Positions 43,579-51,114 are shown, counted from the first letter of the stretch. The stretch is 64,000 nucleotides of DNA from Bacillota bacterium (GCA_023391635.1 JAEWAQ010000074.1:3289-67288), one strand, 5' to 3'. Numbers and translations are program-made. The notes: generated from the letters alone by a model not told the origin.

Positions 43579-43956
43579 ATGCACAAATGGACGATGGCTA
43601 CACTTGTATTAATCGCCTGCGCCTTGGGCGTTTACTTGCTGGCGTCGGGACTGCCGGAGAAGCCGCATGAGGAAGTTCTGCCGGAAGGTATGGATAGTCT
43701 GACGATCACCGCAACCAACTTCAATTTCAATGAGAAAGAATACCGCGTGAAAGCCGGCACGACCTACAAGGTCAAGTTCTCCAACAAACTGGGCAAGCAT
43801 GGCGCCGAGATCAAGGAACTGGGAATCGATCTGACTCCCGACAATCCGATCCAAGAGATCACGTTCCCTGAAGCCGGCAAAACTTATGAGTTGCACTGCT
43901 CGATCATGTGCGGTTCGGGCCATGCGGACATGAAGTCGGTCATCATCGTGGAGTAA
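43579..43956 (+). CDS. Membrane-anchored cupredoxin with CuA-like site
   Basis: ATG 43579 (MHKWTMATLV) after GGGGGAG; 125 residues. One N-terminal TM (6-22) and an outside cupredoxin fold. C107-S-I-M-C111-G-S-G-H115-A-D-M118 reproduces the CxxxCxxxHxxM loop of cytochrome oxidase subunit II, with His74 (KHGAEI) as the other ligand; the Glu between the cysteines is Ile. It therefore probably binds copper, as an electron carrier or copper chaperone. No oxidase genes are adjacent. Confidence 0.85.
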   Translation: MHKWTMATLVLIACALGVYLLASGLPEKPHEEVLPEGMDSLTITATNFNFNEKEYRVKAGTTYKVKFSNKLGKHGAEIKELGIDLTPDNPIQEITFPEAGKTYELHCSIMCGSGHADMKSVIIVE

Positions 43957-43974
43957 GCAGGACAATCAATCGAA

Positions 43975-43998
43975 GGAGCCGAAGAGGCTCCTTTTTTT
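43975..43998 (+). terminator. Terminator after cupredoxin gene
   Basis: GGAGCC, loop GAAGA, GGCTCC followed by seven T residues; classic intrinsic terminator. Confidence 0.9.
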
Positions 43999-44029
43999 CC
44001 AATCCTATGAGCAGAAGAGGGGAATACGC

Positions 44030-44317
44030 ATGATCAAGCATATCGTACTGTTCAAATTGAAAGACCGTTCCGCCGACAATGTGGAGCGTGCGGCTCAGGT
44101 ATTGCGCGACATGGAAGGCAAGATCGAGGTGCTGCGCACGATCGAGGTCGGCATCGACGTGCTGCATTCGGAGCGGTCGTACGACATCGCTCTGACGACG
44201 AGCTTCGATTCCTTGGAGGATCTGGAAACGTATCAGGTGCACCCGGTCCATCAGAAAGTCATCGAATATATGACGTCCGTGCGCGAATCTTCTATAAGTG
44301 TCGATTACAGCATCTGA
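44030..44317 (+). CDS. Dabb (stress-responsive alpha/beta-barrel) protein
   Basis: 95 residues beginning MIKHIVLFKLKD and containing EVGIDVLHSERSYDIALTTSFDSLEDLETYQVHPVHQ, the full Dabb domain pattern (dimeric ferredoxin-like fold). Members have varied or unknown roles. AGAGGGG precedes the ATG. Followed after one base by a 49-residue small-protein gene and then the HepT-like gene, so a three-gene operon is likely. Confidence 0.9.
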   Translation: MIKHIVLFKLKDRSADNVERAAQVLRDMEGKIEVLRTIEVGIDVLHSERSYDIALTTSFDSLEDLETYQVHPVHQKVIEYMTSVRESSISVDYSI

Positions 44318-44318
44318 G

Positions 44319-44468
44319 ATGTCGAACCTGATCCTGACAGCAGACACGACGACGGACATAGGCAACGGCGATCTGTACGAGATGATGACGTACCTGCTCG
44401 TGATCATCATCAGCGCGATCGTCATGACGATCTGGCTCAAGCGCAGGGGCAGAAGCAAGCGGAAATAA
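44319..44468 (+). CDS. 49-residue single-pass membrane protein
   Basis: ATG 44319 begins one base after the Dabb stop and runs to TAA 44466. The N-terminal half is polar (NLILTADTTTDIGNG), the second half is a hydrophobic helix (YLLVIIISAIVMTIWL) followed by a strongly basic tail (KRRGRSKRK), so the C-terminus should be cytoplasmic. Its stop codon overlaps the AAAGGAGG ribosome site of the next gene, which suggests coupling. Too short for most gene finders; family unknown. Confidence 0.6.
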   Translation: MSNLILTADTTTDIGNGDLYEMMTYLLVIIISAIVMTIWLKRRGRSKRK

Positions 44469-44483
44469 AGGAGGCCAGCGCCT

Positions 44484-44909
44484 TTGTATTACGTGAATCG
44501 GACGAGCATCGATGATAGACTTGCCTGCGTGCCCGATATCGCCCAGGCGCTGTCGGAACTGGCAGCGGAATGGAGAGGCACGCTGCTGCAGGGGCTGGCC
44601 CAGGAGAGGGCGCTGCATCTGTCGGTGGAAATCGTGACGGATGTCGGCAGTTCGCTGATCGACGGGTTTCTGATGCGGGATGCCAGCAGCTATGAGGATA
44701 TTATCGATATCATCGCGGGGGAAGGCGTGTTGCCTGCTGACGTGGCCGCACCGTTGCGACGCCTGGTCATGCTCCGCAAGCCGCTTGTGCAGGATTACGC
44801 CGAGTGGGCAAGAAGCGAATTGCATGGTCTTACGTCGGAGCTTCCAGATTTGCTGCGCCGATTTTCGGAACATGTCCGGGCGTATTTGCGTGACGAACTG
44901 GGAGAATGA
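44484..44909 (+). CDS. HepT-like (DUF86) protein
   Basis: TTG start 44484 (MYYVNRTSIDD) about nine bases after AAAGGAGG; 141 residues, all helical. The pattern HLSVEIVTDVGSSLIDGF and LRRLVMLRKPLVQDYAEW matches DUF86/HepT (YutE-like) proteins, whose catalytic motif is RX4-6HXY. Here Arg98 and Tyr105 remain but position 103 is Gln instead of His, so RNase activity as in HepT toxins is doubtful. No MNT nucleotidyltransferase partner is adjacent. Confidence 0.8.
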   Translation: MYYVNRTSIDDRLACVPDIAQALSELAAEWRGTLLQGLAQERALHLSVEIVTDVGSSLIDGFLMRDASSYEDIIDIIAGEGVLPADVAAPLRRLVMLRKPLVQDYAEWARSELHGLTSELPDLLRRFSEHVRAYLRDELGE

Positions 44910-44932
44910 AACATTTTCCGCGCCGGCTGCGA

Positions 44933-44961
44933 TTTACGGAACGGCCGAATTCCGGTACAAT
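44933..44961 (+). promoter_or_regulatory. Promoter of the SufR-like regulator
   Basis: TTTACG (44933-44938), 17-base spacer, TACAAT (44956-44961), 45 bases before ATG 45007. Confidence 0.5.
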
Positions 44962-45006
44962 GAAAGGCATATAACCGCTGCACCGGTAGCCCGAGGAGGG
45001 ATGCTC

Positions 45007-45666
45007 ATGCTGCCGCAAGAAGAACGGTCGACTCGCAGTCAATTGCTTCAGATGCTGAAGACGGAAGGAAGCTGCAGTACCGGCGACATGGCCAAGGCGA
45101 TGGGCATTACCGAGATGGCGATTCGCCGCCACGTTCAGGCGATGGAACGGGACGGACTGATCAGCTCCGCGCTGGTGAGACAGCCGATGGGCCGGCCGTG
45201 CTACCGTTATTCGCTGACGGAACAGGCGGATCCTCTGTTTCCGAAGAATTACCCGCAGCTGACGCTCGATTTGTTCGCGGAATTGGAGCAGGCGCCTGGC
45301 GGTCCTGCGATGATCGACCGTATGTTCGAAGGCCGGCGGGACAAGCTCGTGAACAAGTACCGTGAACGCATGGACAATCGGTCGCTGGAAGAGCGGGTGG
45401 CCGCTTTGTCCGAGATCCAGAATGAAGGCGGCTATATGACCAATTGGACGGCGGATGAAGAGGAACCGGACGCCTTCCGGCTGCATGAATACAATTGCCC
45501 CGTAGCGCAGGTCGCGAATCGTTACCGGCAAGCTTGCCGTTGCGAGCTTCAATTGTTCGAGCAACTGCTCGGAGCCGATGTGGAGCGCACCGAATGCCTC
45601 GCGGACGGCGGCAAGCGCTGCACGTATGCTATACGCGGCAGCAAGGTCGCACCTGTCCGGTCGTAG
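45007..45666 (+). CDS. SufR-like helix-turn-helix regulator with cysteine cluster
   Basis: I choose ATG 45007 (MLPQEERSTRSQ), seven bases after GAGGAGG, over ATG 45001 which abuts it. 219 residues. N-terminal winged helix: GSCSTGDMAKAMGITEMAIRRHVQAMERDGLI, then GRPCYRYSLTEQA. The C-terminal sensor carries Cys164, Cys177, Cys179, Cys197 and Cys205 (HEYNCP, QACRCE, TECLADGGKRC), a pattern of SufR-type regulators that bind an iron-sulfur cluster. It probably senses iron-sulfur or redox state; no suf genes are nearby. Confidence 0.82.
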   Translation: MLPQEERSTRSQLLQMLKTEGSCSTGDMAKAMGITEMAIRRHVQAMERDGLISSALVRQPMGRPCYRYSLTEQADPLFPKNYPQLTLDLFAELEQAPGGPAMIDRMFEGRRDKLVNKYRERMDNRSLEERVAALSEIQNEGGYMTNWTADEEEPDAFRLHEYNCPVAQVANRYRQACRCELQLFEQLLGADVERTECLADGGKRCTYAIRGSKVAPVRS

Positions 45667-45701
45667 GCAGCCGATAAAATCCTATTTCATCAAATGAGAA
45701 C

Positions 45702-45740
45702 AAACGGCACCGTCATCGTCAAGATGCGGGCCGTTTTTTT
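45702..45740 (+). terminator. Terminator after SufR-like gene
   Basis: AAACGG pairs with CCGTTT across an internal imperfect stem, followed by TTTTTTT. Confidence 0.65.
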
Positions 45741-45743
45741 GTT

Positions 45744-45791
45744 GATCATTCAGAATTTATAAGTTTCACGCCTATTCATTTCTGAATGATC
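45744..45791. repeat. 12-bp inverted repeat with 24-base spacer
   Basis: GATCATTCAGAA (45744-45755) and TTCTGAATGATC (45780-45791) are perfect reverse complements. It lies in the 267-base gap before the YtxG-like gene; the remaining gap shows a possible TATACT -10 near 45871 and no gene. Confidence 0.5.
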
Positions 45792-45933
45792 TTCGATAAA
45801 AACGACATTCTCTGCCTTAAGAGGACGACGAAGTCGTTTTTACTTGTGTCGAAACGAGCCCTGCCTGCTTATACTGTATCAACCGCATGGGCATTCGCCC
45901 GGTCGGCAGCTTGGGCAGGAGGGAGTGAAGACG

Positions 45934-46416
45934 ATGGCATGGAACTTGGCCGCATATGCGATTGCGCTCGCCGTTCTCTTGACGGCAGGTGTGCTGATGG
46001 CATTGTTGTGGCGTTTGCACCGCATCCTCGGACGATGGGACCGAACGGCGGAGCGACTGGCACGGCAAGCGGACCAGGCGCTGGTCACCTATGTGCGACT
46101 GGCGGAGGAAGCAACCGAGACGGCGGCCGTATGCAGGCAGACGATGAGCGGATTCTCCCGGCTCGCGGAGGGGGCGAGAGCTGTCGGAGAAGCCGCCGAA
46201 TCCGCAGCGATGGCCGCCGTGCATGCCGCCGAATATTGGCATGACCGGCTCATCGCGCTGCGAACGGCGGAAGACGGTACGGCCGCAGAAGTGCCAGGTC
46301 TGATCGACTATTTCCGCGATTTGGGGCGTCGCCTATTCGCCCGGTTCGCGGTAGACTCCGACTCAGGCGGCGGCCGCAGGCCGGGATCGGGTGCGGATCA
46401 TCGATCAGGAGAGTGA
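45934..46416 (+). CDS. DUF948 / YtxG-like membrane protein
   Basis: ATG 45934 (MAWNLAAYAIA) after AGGAGGGAG; the longer frame has no ribosome site. 160 residues: N-terminal TM (5-26), then long helices rich in Ala, Glu and Arg (RTAERLARQADQALVTYVRLAEEATE) as in DUF948 proteins. Six bases from the YtxH-like gene, as in Bacillus where ytxG and ytxH are adjacent. Likely envelope-associated; function unknown. Confidence 0.75.
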   Translation: MAWNLAAYAIALAVLLTAGVLMALLWRLHRILGRWDRTAERLARQADQALVTYVRLAEEATETAAVCRQTMSGFSRLAEGARAVGEAAESAAMAAVHAAEYWHDRLIALRTAEDGTAAEVPGLIDYFRDLGRRLFARFAVDSDSGGGRRPGSGADHRSGE

Positions 46417-46422
46417 TGGAAA

Positions 46423-46770
46423 ATGGCAAACAAGAAAGTGTTGAAATCGTTCATGTGGGGCGCGTTGACGGGCGCCGTCACCGGAGCGGTTACCGCCTTG
46501 CTGCTGGCTCCGAAGTCCGGCAAGGAGCTGCGCAAGGACATCTCGGACACTGCCCACAAGGTCGGCGACAAGACAGCCGAGATCGGTCGTCAAGCCGGCT
46601 CAGCCGTGCAGTCGATCGCCCGCAAGACGACGTCGTTCGCTTCCGATGCCAAGCAAGCCGCTGGCCGATTCGTGACGGACATTCGCTCGCGCAAGACGGC
46701 CGATGCCGAGATCGCGAATGGGGAAGCGGCGGGGGAGACGGCGGCCGCCAGCGATGCTTCCGCGCAATAA
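46423..46770 (+). CDS. YtxH-family protein
   Basis: 115 residues. Opens with a glycine/alanine-rich TM (FMWGALTGAVTGAVTALLLAPKSGKELRKDI), the YtxH hallmark ending LLAPKSGKELR, followed by an amphipathic helix (HKVGDKTAEIGRQAGSAVQSIARKT). Forms an operon with the YtxG-like gene. In Bacillus the homologues are general-stress genes; whether that holds here is not visible. Confidence 0.9.
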   Translation: MANKKVLKSFMWGALTGAVTGAVTALLLAPKSGKELRKDISDTAHKVGDKTAEIGRQAGSAVQSIARKTTSFASDAKQAAGRFVTDIRSRKTADAEIANGEAAGETAAASDASAQ

Positions 46771-46814
46771 CGAATAGACCAAGTCAAGCGCCTTAGCACG
46801 AACGTATGCTTTAT

Positions 46815-46852
46815 GAACGCAGTGCCCTCTCCCGCGGGGCTTTGCGTTTTTT
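46815..46852 (+). terminator. Terminator after ytxGH-like operon
   Basis: AACGCA-GCCC pairs with GGGGC-TGCGTT, followed by TTTTTT. Confidence 0.75.
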
Positions 46853-46935
46853 ATTTTGCGCGGAAGAGAGGTACCTTTTGGAATCTCCCCTCATAATGTA
46901 GAAGTGTCGATCACACAGAAGAAAGCGGTGTTCTC

Positions 46936-47757
46936 GTGCAGCAGGCGATAGCAGTCCTGGATTCCGGCGTCGGCGGTCTGACTGTCGTGAAGGAAGTCAT
47001 GCGCCAGTTGCCCCGGGAATCGATCTTGTATTTCGGCGATACCGCCCGAACGCCTTACGGTCCGAGACCTGCGGAAGAAGTCACCCGATTCACGTGCGAG
47101 ATCGTCGATTATTTGCGGCAATACGAGCCCAAGATGATCGTGATCGCCTGCAATACCGCGACGGCGGTGGCGCTCACAGCCGTCCAGGAACGGGTGCGCG
47201 TTCCGGTCGTCGGCGTGATCCATCCCGGCGCCCGTGCGGCGATCGGCCGGTCGAAGACGGGCGTCATCGGCGTGATCGGAACGGAAGGGACGATCAGGAG
47301 CGGCGCTTACGAAGACGCGCTCGGGCGATTGTCGCCGCATTTGAAGGTGATCAGCAGGGCGTGTCCGGATTTCGTGCCATTGGTGGAAGCCGGCAACTTC
47401 AAGTCGGAGGAGACAAGGCGCGCCGTCGAACGTTCGCTGAATCCGATGAAATCGGAAACGATGGATTGTCTCATTCTTGGCTGCACGCATTATCCGTTCT
47501 TATCGGAAACGATATCCGACGTCGTCGGCCCGGGCGTCGCCCTGATCAGTTCGGCGGAAGAGACCGCGCGGGAAATCAGCACCATCCTGCAGAGAGACCA
47601 CGTGCTTGCAGGACAGGACGAGGTGCCATTGCATCAATTTTGCTGCAGCGGAGATCCGGTTAAATTTCAGACGATCGCGCATGCTTGGCTGGACGAGCAG
47701 ATTCGCAAGCTTCCCGTCGTCTGGCGCGTGCCGCAAATCGGCTTCGTACAGACATAG
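46936..47757 (+). CDS. murI: Glutamate racemase
   Basis: 273 residues from GTG 46936 (MQQAIAVLDSGVGGLTV). Converts L- to D-glutamate for peptidoglycan. Visible active-site elements: LDSGVGGL with the catalytic-pocket Asp9, FGDTARTPYG, the first cysteine in VIACNTATA and the second in LGCTHYPFL. Length fits the Firmicute RacE type. No strong ribosome site is visible before the GTG. It is followed 53 bases later by an M14 peptidase gene, another cell-wall enzyme. Confidence 0.96.
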   Translation: MQQAIAVLDSGVGGLTVVKEVMRQLPRESILYFGDTARTPYGPRPAEEVTRFTCEIVDYLRQYEPKMIVIACNTATAVALTAVQERVRVPVVGVIHPGARAAIGRSKTGVIGVIGTEGTIRSGAYEDALGRLSPHLKVISRACPDFVPLVEAGNFKSEETRRAVERSLNPMKSETMDCLILGCTHYPFLSETISDVVGPGVALISSAEETAREISTILQRDHVLAGQDEVPLHQFCCSGDPVKFQTIAHAWLDEQIRKLPVVWRVPQIGFVQT

Positions 47758-47810
47758 GAACCCGGTTCCCGTCATACATCATATCATTCGGGCGGGAAGG
47801 GTGAACGCAA

Positions 47811-48647
47811 GTGATCGGGGAGAAATACGGCATCATGCAGCTTGCGATGGATTTAAGGCGGCTGGCGGCGGATTACCCGTTCGTCGAAGTCGGAACGATC
47901 GGCTGCAGCGTGCTCGGCCAGCCGCTCTATGCGCTGCGGATCGGCAGCGGGCCGTTCCGATGGCACTTCAACGGGAGCTGTCATGCCAATGAATGGATCA
48001 CGACGCCGCTGCTTATGAAATTCGCGTATGATTATACATTTGCCGCTTGCACGCGGGGGACGATCGGAGGAATGGACGCCCATAATCTGCTGCGCCGGAA
48101 TACGCTTTGGATCGTCCCGATGCTGAATCCGGACGGCGTTGAATGGGTGTTGCAGGGGCTTGCATCGTCCGATTGGAAGGCGAACGCGCGCGGCGTCGAT
48201 CTGAACGACCAGTTTCCCGCCTATTGGGAAGAAGAGCGGCAGCGCCGGCAAGTGCAATTGCCGGGCCCCCGCGACTACGGAGGCCCGGCACCTCTCAGCG
48301 AGCCGGAAGCGAGAGCGCTCGCGGACTGGACCGTGCGGATGAATTTCCACGCAGTGCTGTCCTTGCATACGCAGGGAGAAGAAGTGTATTGGAATTATCG
48401 CGACTATGAGCCGTCTTGTTCGAGGGAATGGGCAGACAGGCTGGCCGGTGCGGCGGGATACCGGGCCATAGCCCTCACGGGCAGCGATGCCGGCTACAAG
48501 GACTGGTTCCTGCAGGCATTCGGGAGGCCGGGCTTCACGGTGGAAGCGGGTTCCGGCGTCAATCCGCTGCCGGCGGGCGATTTTCCGGCAATCTCGCAGC
48601 GGTTGAATCGGCTGTTCGCGCAAGCGCTGGATTTGTCGCCGCCGTAG
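47811..48647 (+). CDS. M14-family zinc carboxypeptidase (gamma-D-Glu-diamino acid peptidase-like)
   Basis: 278 residues from GTG 47811 after GGGAAGGGTG. Zinc ligands His58 and Glu61 (CHANEW) and His186 (SLHTQGEE); catalytic Glu245 (FTVEAGSG); substrate-binding NARGVDLNDQFP. This matches M14 peptidases that cut gamma-D-glutamyl-meso-diaminopimelate bonds of peptidoglycan peptides. No signal peptide or LysM domain is present, so it should act in the cytoplasm on recycled muropeptides. Confidence 0.9.
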   Translation: MIGEKYGIMQLAMDLRRLAADYPFVEVGTIGCSVLGQPLYALRIGSGPFRWHFNGSCHANEWITTPLLMKFAYDYTFAACTRGTIGGMDAHNLLRRNTLWIVPMLNPDGVEWVLQGLASSDWKANARGVDLNDQFPAYWEEERQRRQVQLPGPRDYGGPAPLSEPEARALADWTVRMNFHAVLSLHTQGEEVYWNYRDYEPSCSREWADRLAGAAGYRAIALTGSDAGYKDWFLQAFGRPGFTVEAGSGVNPLPAGDFPAISQRLNRLFAQALDLSPP

Positions 48648-48708
48648 GTTCGAATTCGTGAGAACGGGGCACACTGGGGACAATCCGCGAATGACAGGAG
48701 TCCCAAAT

Positions 48709-48978
48709 ATGCCGCGCAAATCGTTCTATCGGTTGTGGAGCCGTCTGCCGTCCCGCGTCTGGTCGATCTTGCGTTCTCCCCGCGTGTCTGTGCAAGACAA
48801 ATTGTTGTTCCTCGTCCCCGTGGCGCTTTATTGGGTGCTTCCCGACTTCATGCCGCTGATGCCCATCGACGACGCTGCGGTCACGGTCATCGCATCGGCG
48901 TGGTATGCCAAGCGGATGGAGCGTAAATATGCGCTGGAAAACCGGGCGGGAAACCATTACAATAAAACCAGACCATAA
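48709..48978 (+). CDS. DUF1232-like small membrane protein
   Basis: ATG 48709 (MPRKSFYRLWSRL) eight bases after CAGGAG is favoured over GTG 48658 and ATG 48691. 89 residues. DKLLFLVPVALYWVLPDFMPLMPIDDAAV is the DUF1232 (YkvA-like) signature: one hydrophobic segment ending in PxDxxPxxPxDD. Function unknown. Co-directional with the HesB-like gene 17 bases later. Confidence 0.75.
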   Translation: MPRKSFYRLWSRLPSRVWSILRSPRVSVQDKLLFLVPVALYWVLPDFMPLMPIDDAAVTVIASAWYAKRMERKYALENRAGNHYNKTRP

Positions 48979-48995
48979 CGGGAGTGGAACGCGAG

Positions 48996-49298
48996 ATGAA
49001 TTGCAAAATTACCCGCAATGCGGCGAAAGTAATCCAGCGCGAGCTGGACAAGCCGGAGAACGCAGACAAGAAGCTGCGCGTCCTCATTACGCACAGCCAT
49101 GGAGATCATGCGCATTATGGACTTGACCTGGATCAGCCGGGCGAACAGGACGAAGTCGTCATTACCGACAAAGGCATCGACGTCATCATGGCCCGCGGCG
49201 AAGAGCTTCTGGACGGCGTGAAGATCGATTATTTATATTTTCCGGAGGAAGGGTTCGTCATTACGAATCCGAGCAAGGGCAACCATGGAGACCACTAA
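48996..49298 (+). CDS. HesB/A-type-carrier-like protein with histidines in place of cysteines
   Basis: ATG 48996 (MNCKITRNAAKVIQRE); 100 residues with the Fe-S_biosyn (IscA/HesB) fold pattern: KLRVLITHSHGDHAHYGLDLD, VVITDKGIDVIMA, LLDGVKIDYLYFPEEGFVITNPSKGN. The three conserved cysteines of IscA are absent: the first site reads HSHGDHAH and the C-terminal CGC region reads NHGDH. Related HesB-like proteins of Firmicutes also lack the cysteines, but the histidine richness here is striking. Overlaps the DUF1450 gene by 14 bases. Confidence 0.82.
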   Translation: MNCKITRNAAKVIQRELDKPENADKKLRVLITHSHGDHAHYGLDLDQPGEQDEVVITDKGIDVIMARGEELLDGVKIDYLYFPEEGFVITNPSKGNHGDH

Positions 49299-49545
49299 TG
49301 ACAGCTTGAACGCAGGCTATCCGGTCGAGAACGATATACGCATCTGCGACAAGTGCCGCCATATCCGGGTCAAGACAATGACGTCCAAGCTGCAGAAAGC
49401 CGCGCCGGACACGGAAGTGAAGGTAGGCTGCAAGTCTTACTGCGGCCCCTGCGCGCGCTATGCGTTCGTCTTCGTGAACGGACGTTACGTGACGGCGCCG
49501 ACGGAAGACGAGGCGATCGAGAAGGCGCGCAGGTTCATCAAATGA
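49285..49545 (+). CDS. DUF1450 (YuzB-like) cysteine-rich protein
   Basis: 86 residues. Cys21-x2-Cys24 (CDKC) near the N-terminus and GCKSYCGPCARYAFVFVNGRYVTA (Cys49, Cys53, Cys56), the DUF1450 pattern; such cysteines could hold zinc or an iron-sulfur cluster. Translationally coupled to the HesB-like gene through overlap, which hints at a shared metal role. Function unknown. Confidence 0.85.
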   Translation: METTNDSLNAGYPVENDIRICDKCRHIRVKTMTSKLQKAAPDTEVKVGCKSYCGPCARYAFVFVNGRYVTAPTEDEAIEKARRFIK

Positions 49546-49619
49546 ATAATTAGAGAATGGCTGACCCGTTCGGGACAGCTATTTCTTTTATTACAGAAGT
49601 AACGCCGAAAAGAAAACGC

Positions 49620-49648
49620 TTTACACACTAAAATTTTAACGTTAAAAT
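49620..49648 (+). promoter_or_regulatory. Promoter of sugar importer 3
   Basis: TTTACA (49620-49625), exactly 17-base spacer, TAAAAT (49643-49648). The -10 is covered by operator 1, so repressor binding would block RNA polymerase. Confidence 0.7.
49633..49648. promoter_or_regulatory. LacI-type operator 1
   Basis: ATTTTAACGTTAAAAT is a perfect 16-base palindrome with the central CG typical of LacI/GalR operators. It covers the -10 box. Confidence 0.8.
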
Positions 49649-49663
49649 GAAGCTGTAATAAGT

Positions 49664-49679
49664 ATTTTAACGTTAAAAT
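49664..49679. promoter_or_regulatory. LacI-type operator 2
   Basis: The identical 16-base palindrome ATTTTAACGTTAAAAT, 31 bases centre-to-centre from operator 1 (about three helical turns), ending just before the GGGAGGA ribosome site of the binding-protein gene. Same-face spacing favours cooperative binding of the LacI-family protein encoded at 52910. Confidence 0.8.
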
Positions 49680-49696
49680 TTTAGGGAGGAATTGCA

Positions 49697-51088
49697 ATGA
49701 AGAAAAAAGGGTTATTAGTCGCTGCTTTATGTCTGGGATTGCTCTTGACCGGTTGTTCATCGTCCGGAGGGGAGGACAAAGCTTCTGAAACGGTTGATAC
49801 AAACCCTGATAAACAGCTGGAGATAATCGGAAACGCAGTAAAGTATGATCCGAATCAGCCCGTAAACGACGGCAAGCCGATTACGATCGATTTTTGGTCG
49901 GGGACAGAGGGCGAGCCTGCGCTAAAAATGATTGATAAATACGTAAGTATTCATCCCAACGTTACGATCAAGCCTGATGTGAAGGCATGGAGCGATTATT
50001 GGACGAAGCTTCCGCTAGCCTTGAAGGGAAAGAATGGTCCGGCACTTTTCAGCACCAGCAATGCCTATGACGATGTCATTTCACCTTATGCGGCACTTTA
50101 CGATATTTCGGTCGAGGACTTGGCCAAAGATTATAAACTCGTTGAACTGTTCGAGAGAAACGGTGGCGTTCAATACATCAATTACTCGACCATGACAGGA
50201 AGCATTTTCTACAATAAGAAGCTGTGGAATGAAGCAGGGCTGACAGACGATGATATTCCTGCGACTTGGGATGAATTTATCGAAGTTGGCAAGAAACTGA
50301 CGAAATTCAAGGGAGACAAGCTCGTACAAGCGGCATTTAATTATAATGACAGCGGTTATCAAGAAATGATTACCGCACTGAACTATCAGAAAGGACAATT
50401 AATGTTCACCGAAGACGGTAAGAAAATGAATTTCAATACGGAAGTCACAAAAGAAAATACGCAGTTTATGGTGGACTTGTACGAGAAGCATAAGCTTGGG
50501 GACAAAAATTTTGGAGATGAGTACTTACCCAGCTTCGGTAATGGCCAGTCTGCCATGATTTATGGTTGGGGTTGGATCCAGAATGAACTCAAGACCACCT
50601 ACCCGGATATCGACTTCGGTGTATTTCCAACGCCGACTTTTACAAAAGACACGCCGTTTGCGTATGACCGTTATGATGGCGAGGCTACGCCTGGCGTAAA
50701 TAAAAACCAAACGAAGGAACAACAAGCGGTTGCTCAAGATTTTATCAGATTTATTCTGGCAGGCGATGAATATAGCAAACTGGGTGCTTTGCAATATGCT
50801 ACTTTCCCTACGAAATACTCGCTGAGAGACGATAAAGACATCCAGGCCGATCCCGTACTGAATACGATCGCTCCCCGTGTCGATCGATTAATTTGGCCGG
50901 GACCATTCCCATCGACCCTTGAAACCGTCATGCGGCAGACCGGTGAAAATATTTTATACAACGGCATGTCGGTGGATAAAGCCATGGAGGAAGCGCAGCA
51001 ACAAATGGACAAAGATATGACGAAAACCAGCTTTGTTTCCTTGGAAAATAAGTATGAGTTTTATAACGAGGCGACAGGAAGCAAATAG
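49697..51088 (+). CDS. Sugar ABC importer 3, substrate-binding lipoprotein
   Basis: 463 residues. Lipobox LGLLLTGCSSSGG, then a family-1 sugar-binding fold: ITIDFWSGTEGEPALKMIDKY, TMTGSIFYNKKLWNEAGL, FGNGQSAMIYGWGWIQNELK. GGGAGGA precedes the ATG. First gene of an AT-rich operon (binding protein, two permeases, LacI regulator, glycosidase) whose base composition differs from the surrounding chromosome. Confidence 0.92.
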   Translation: MKKKGLLVAALCLGLLLTGCSSSGGEDKASETVDTNPDKQLEIIGNAVKYDPNQPVNDGKPITIDFWSGTEGEPALKMIDKYVSIHPNVTIKPDVKAWSDYWTKLPLALKGKNGPALFSTSNAYDDVISPYAALYDISVEDLAKDYKLVELFERNGGVQYINYSTMTGSIFYNKKLWNEAGLTDDDIPATWDEFIEVGKKLTKFKGDKLVQAAFNYNDSGYQEMITALNYQKGQLMFTEDGKKMNFNTEVTKENTQFMVDLYEKHKLGDKNFGDEYLPSFGNGQSAMIYGWGWIQNELKTTYPDIDFGVFPTPTFTKDTPFAYDRYDGEATPGVNKNQTKEQQAVAQDFIRFILAGDEYSKLGALQYATFPTKYSLRDDKDIQADPVLNTIAPRVDRLIWPGPFPSTLETVMRQTGENILYNGMSVDKAMEEAQQQMDKDMTKTSFVSLENKYEFYNEATGSK

Positions 51089-51114
51089 ACCAACCGTCTG
51101 CTTCCGCTGCCAGG

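Noticed and set aside
49607..49625. cre-like sequence GAAAACGCTTTACA at the importer-3 promoter
   Set aside because: At least three mismatches to the cre consensus when aligned on the central CG, and the TTTACA part is already explained as the -35 box.
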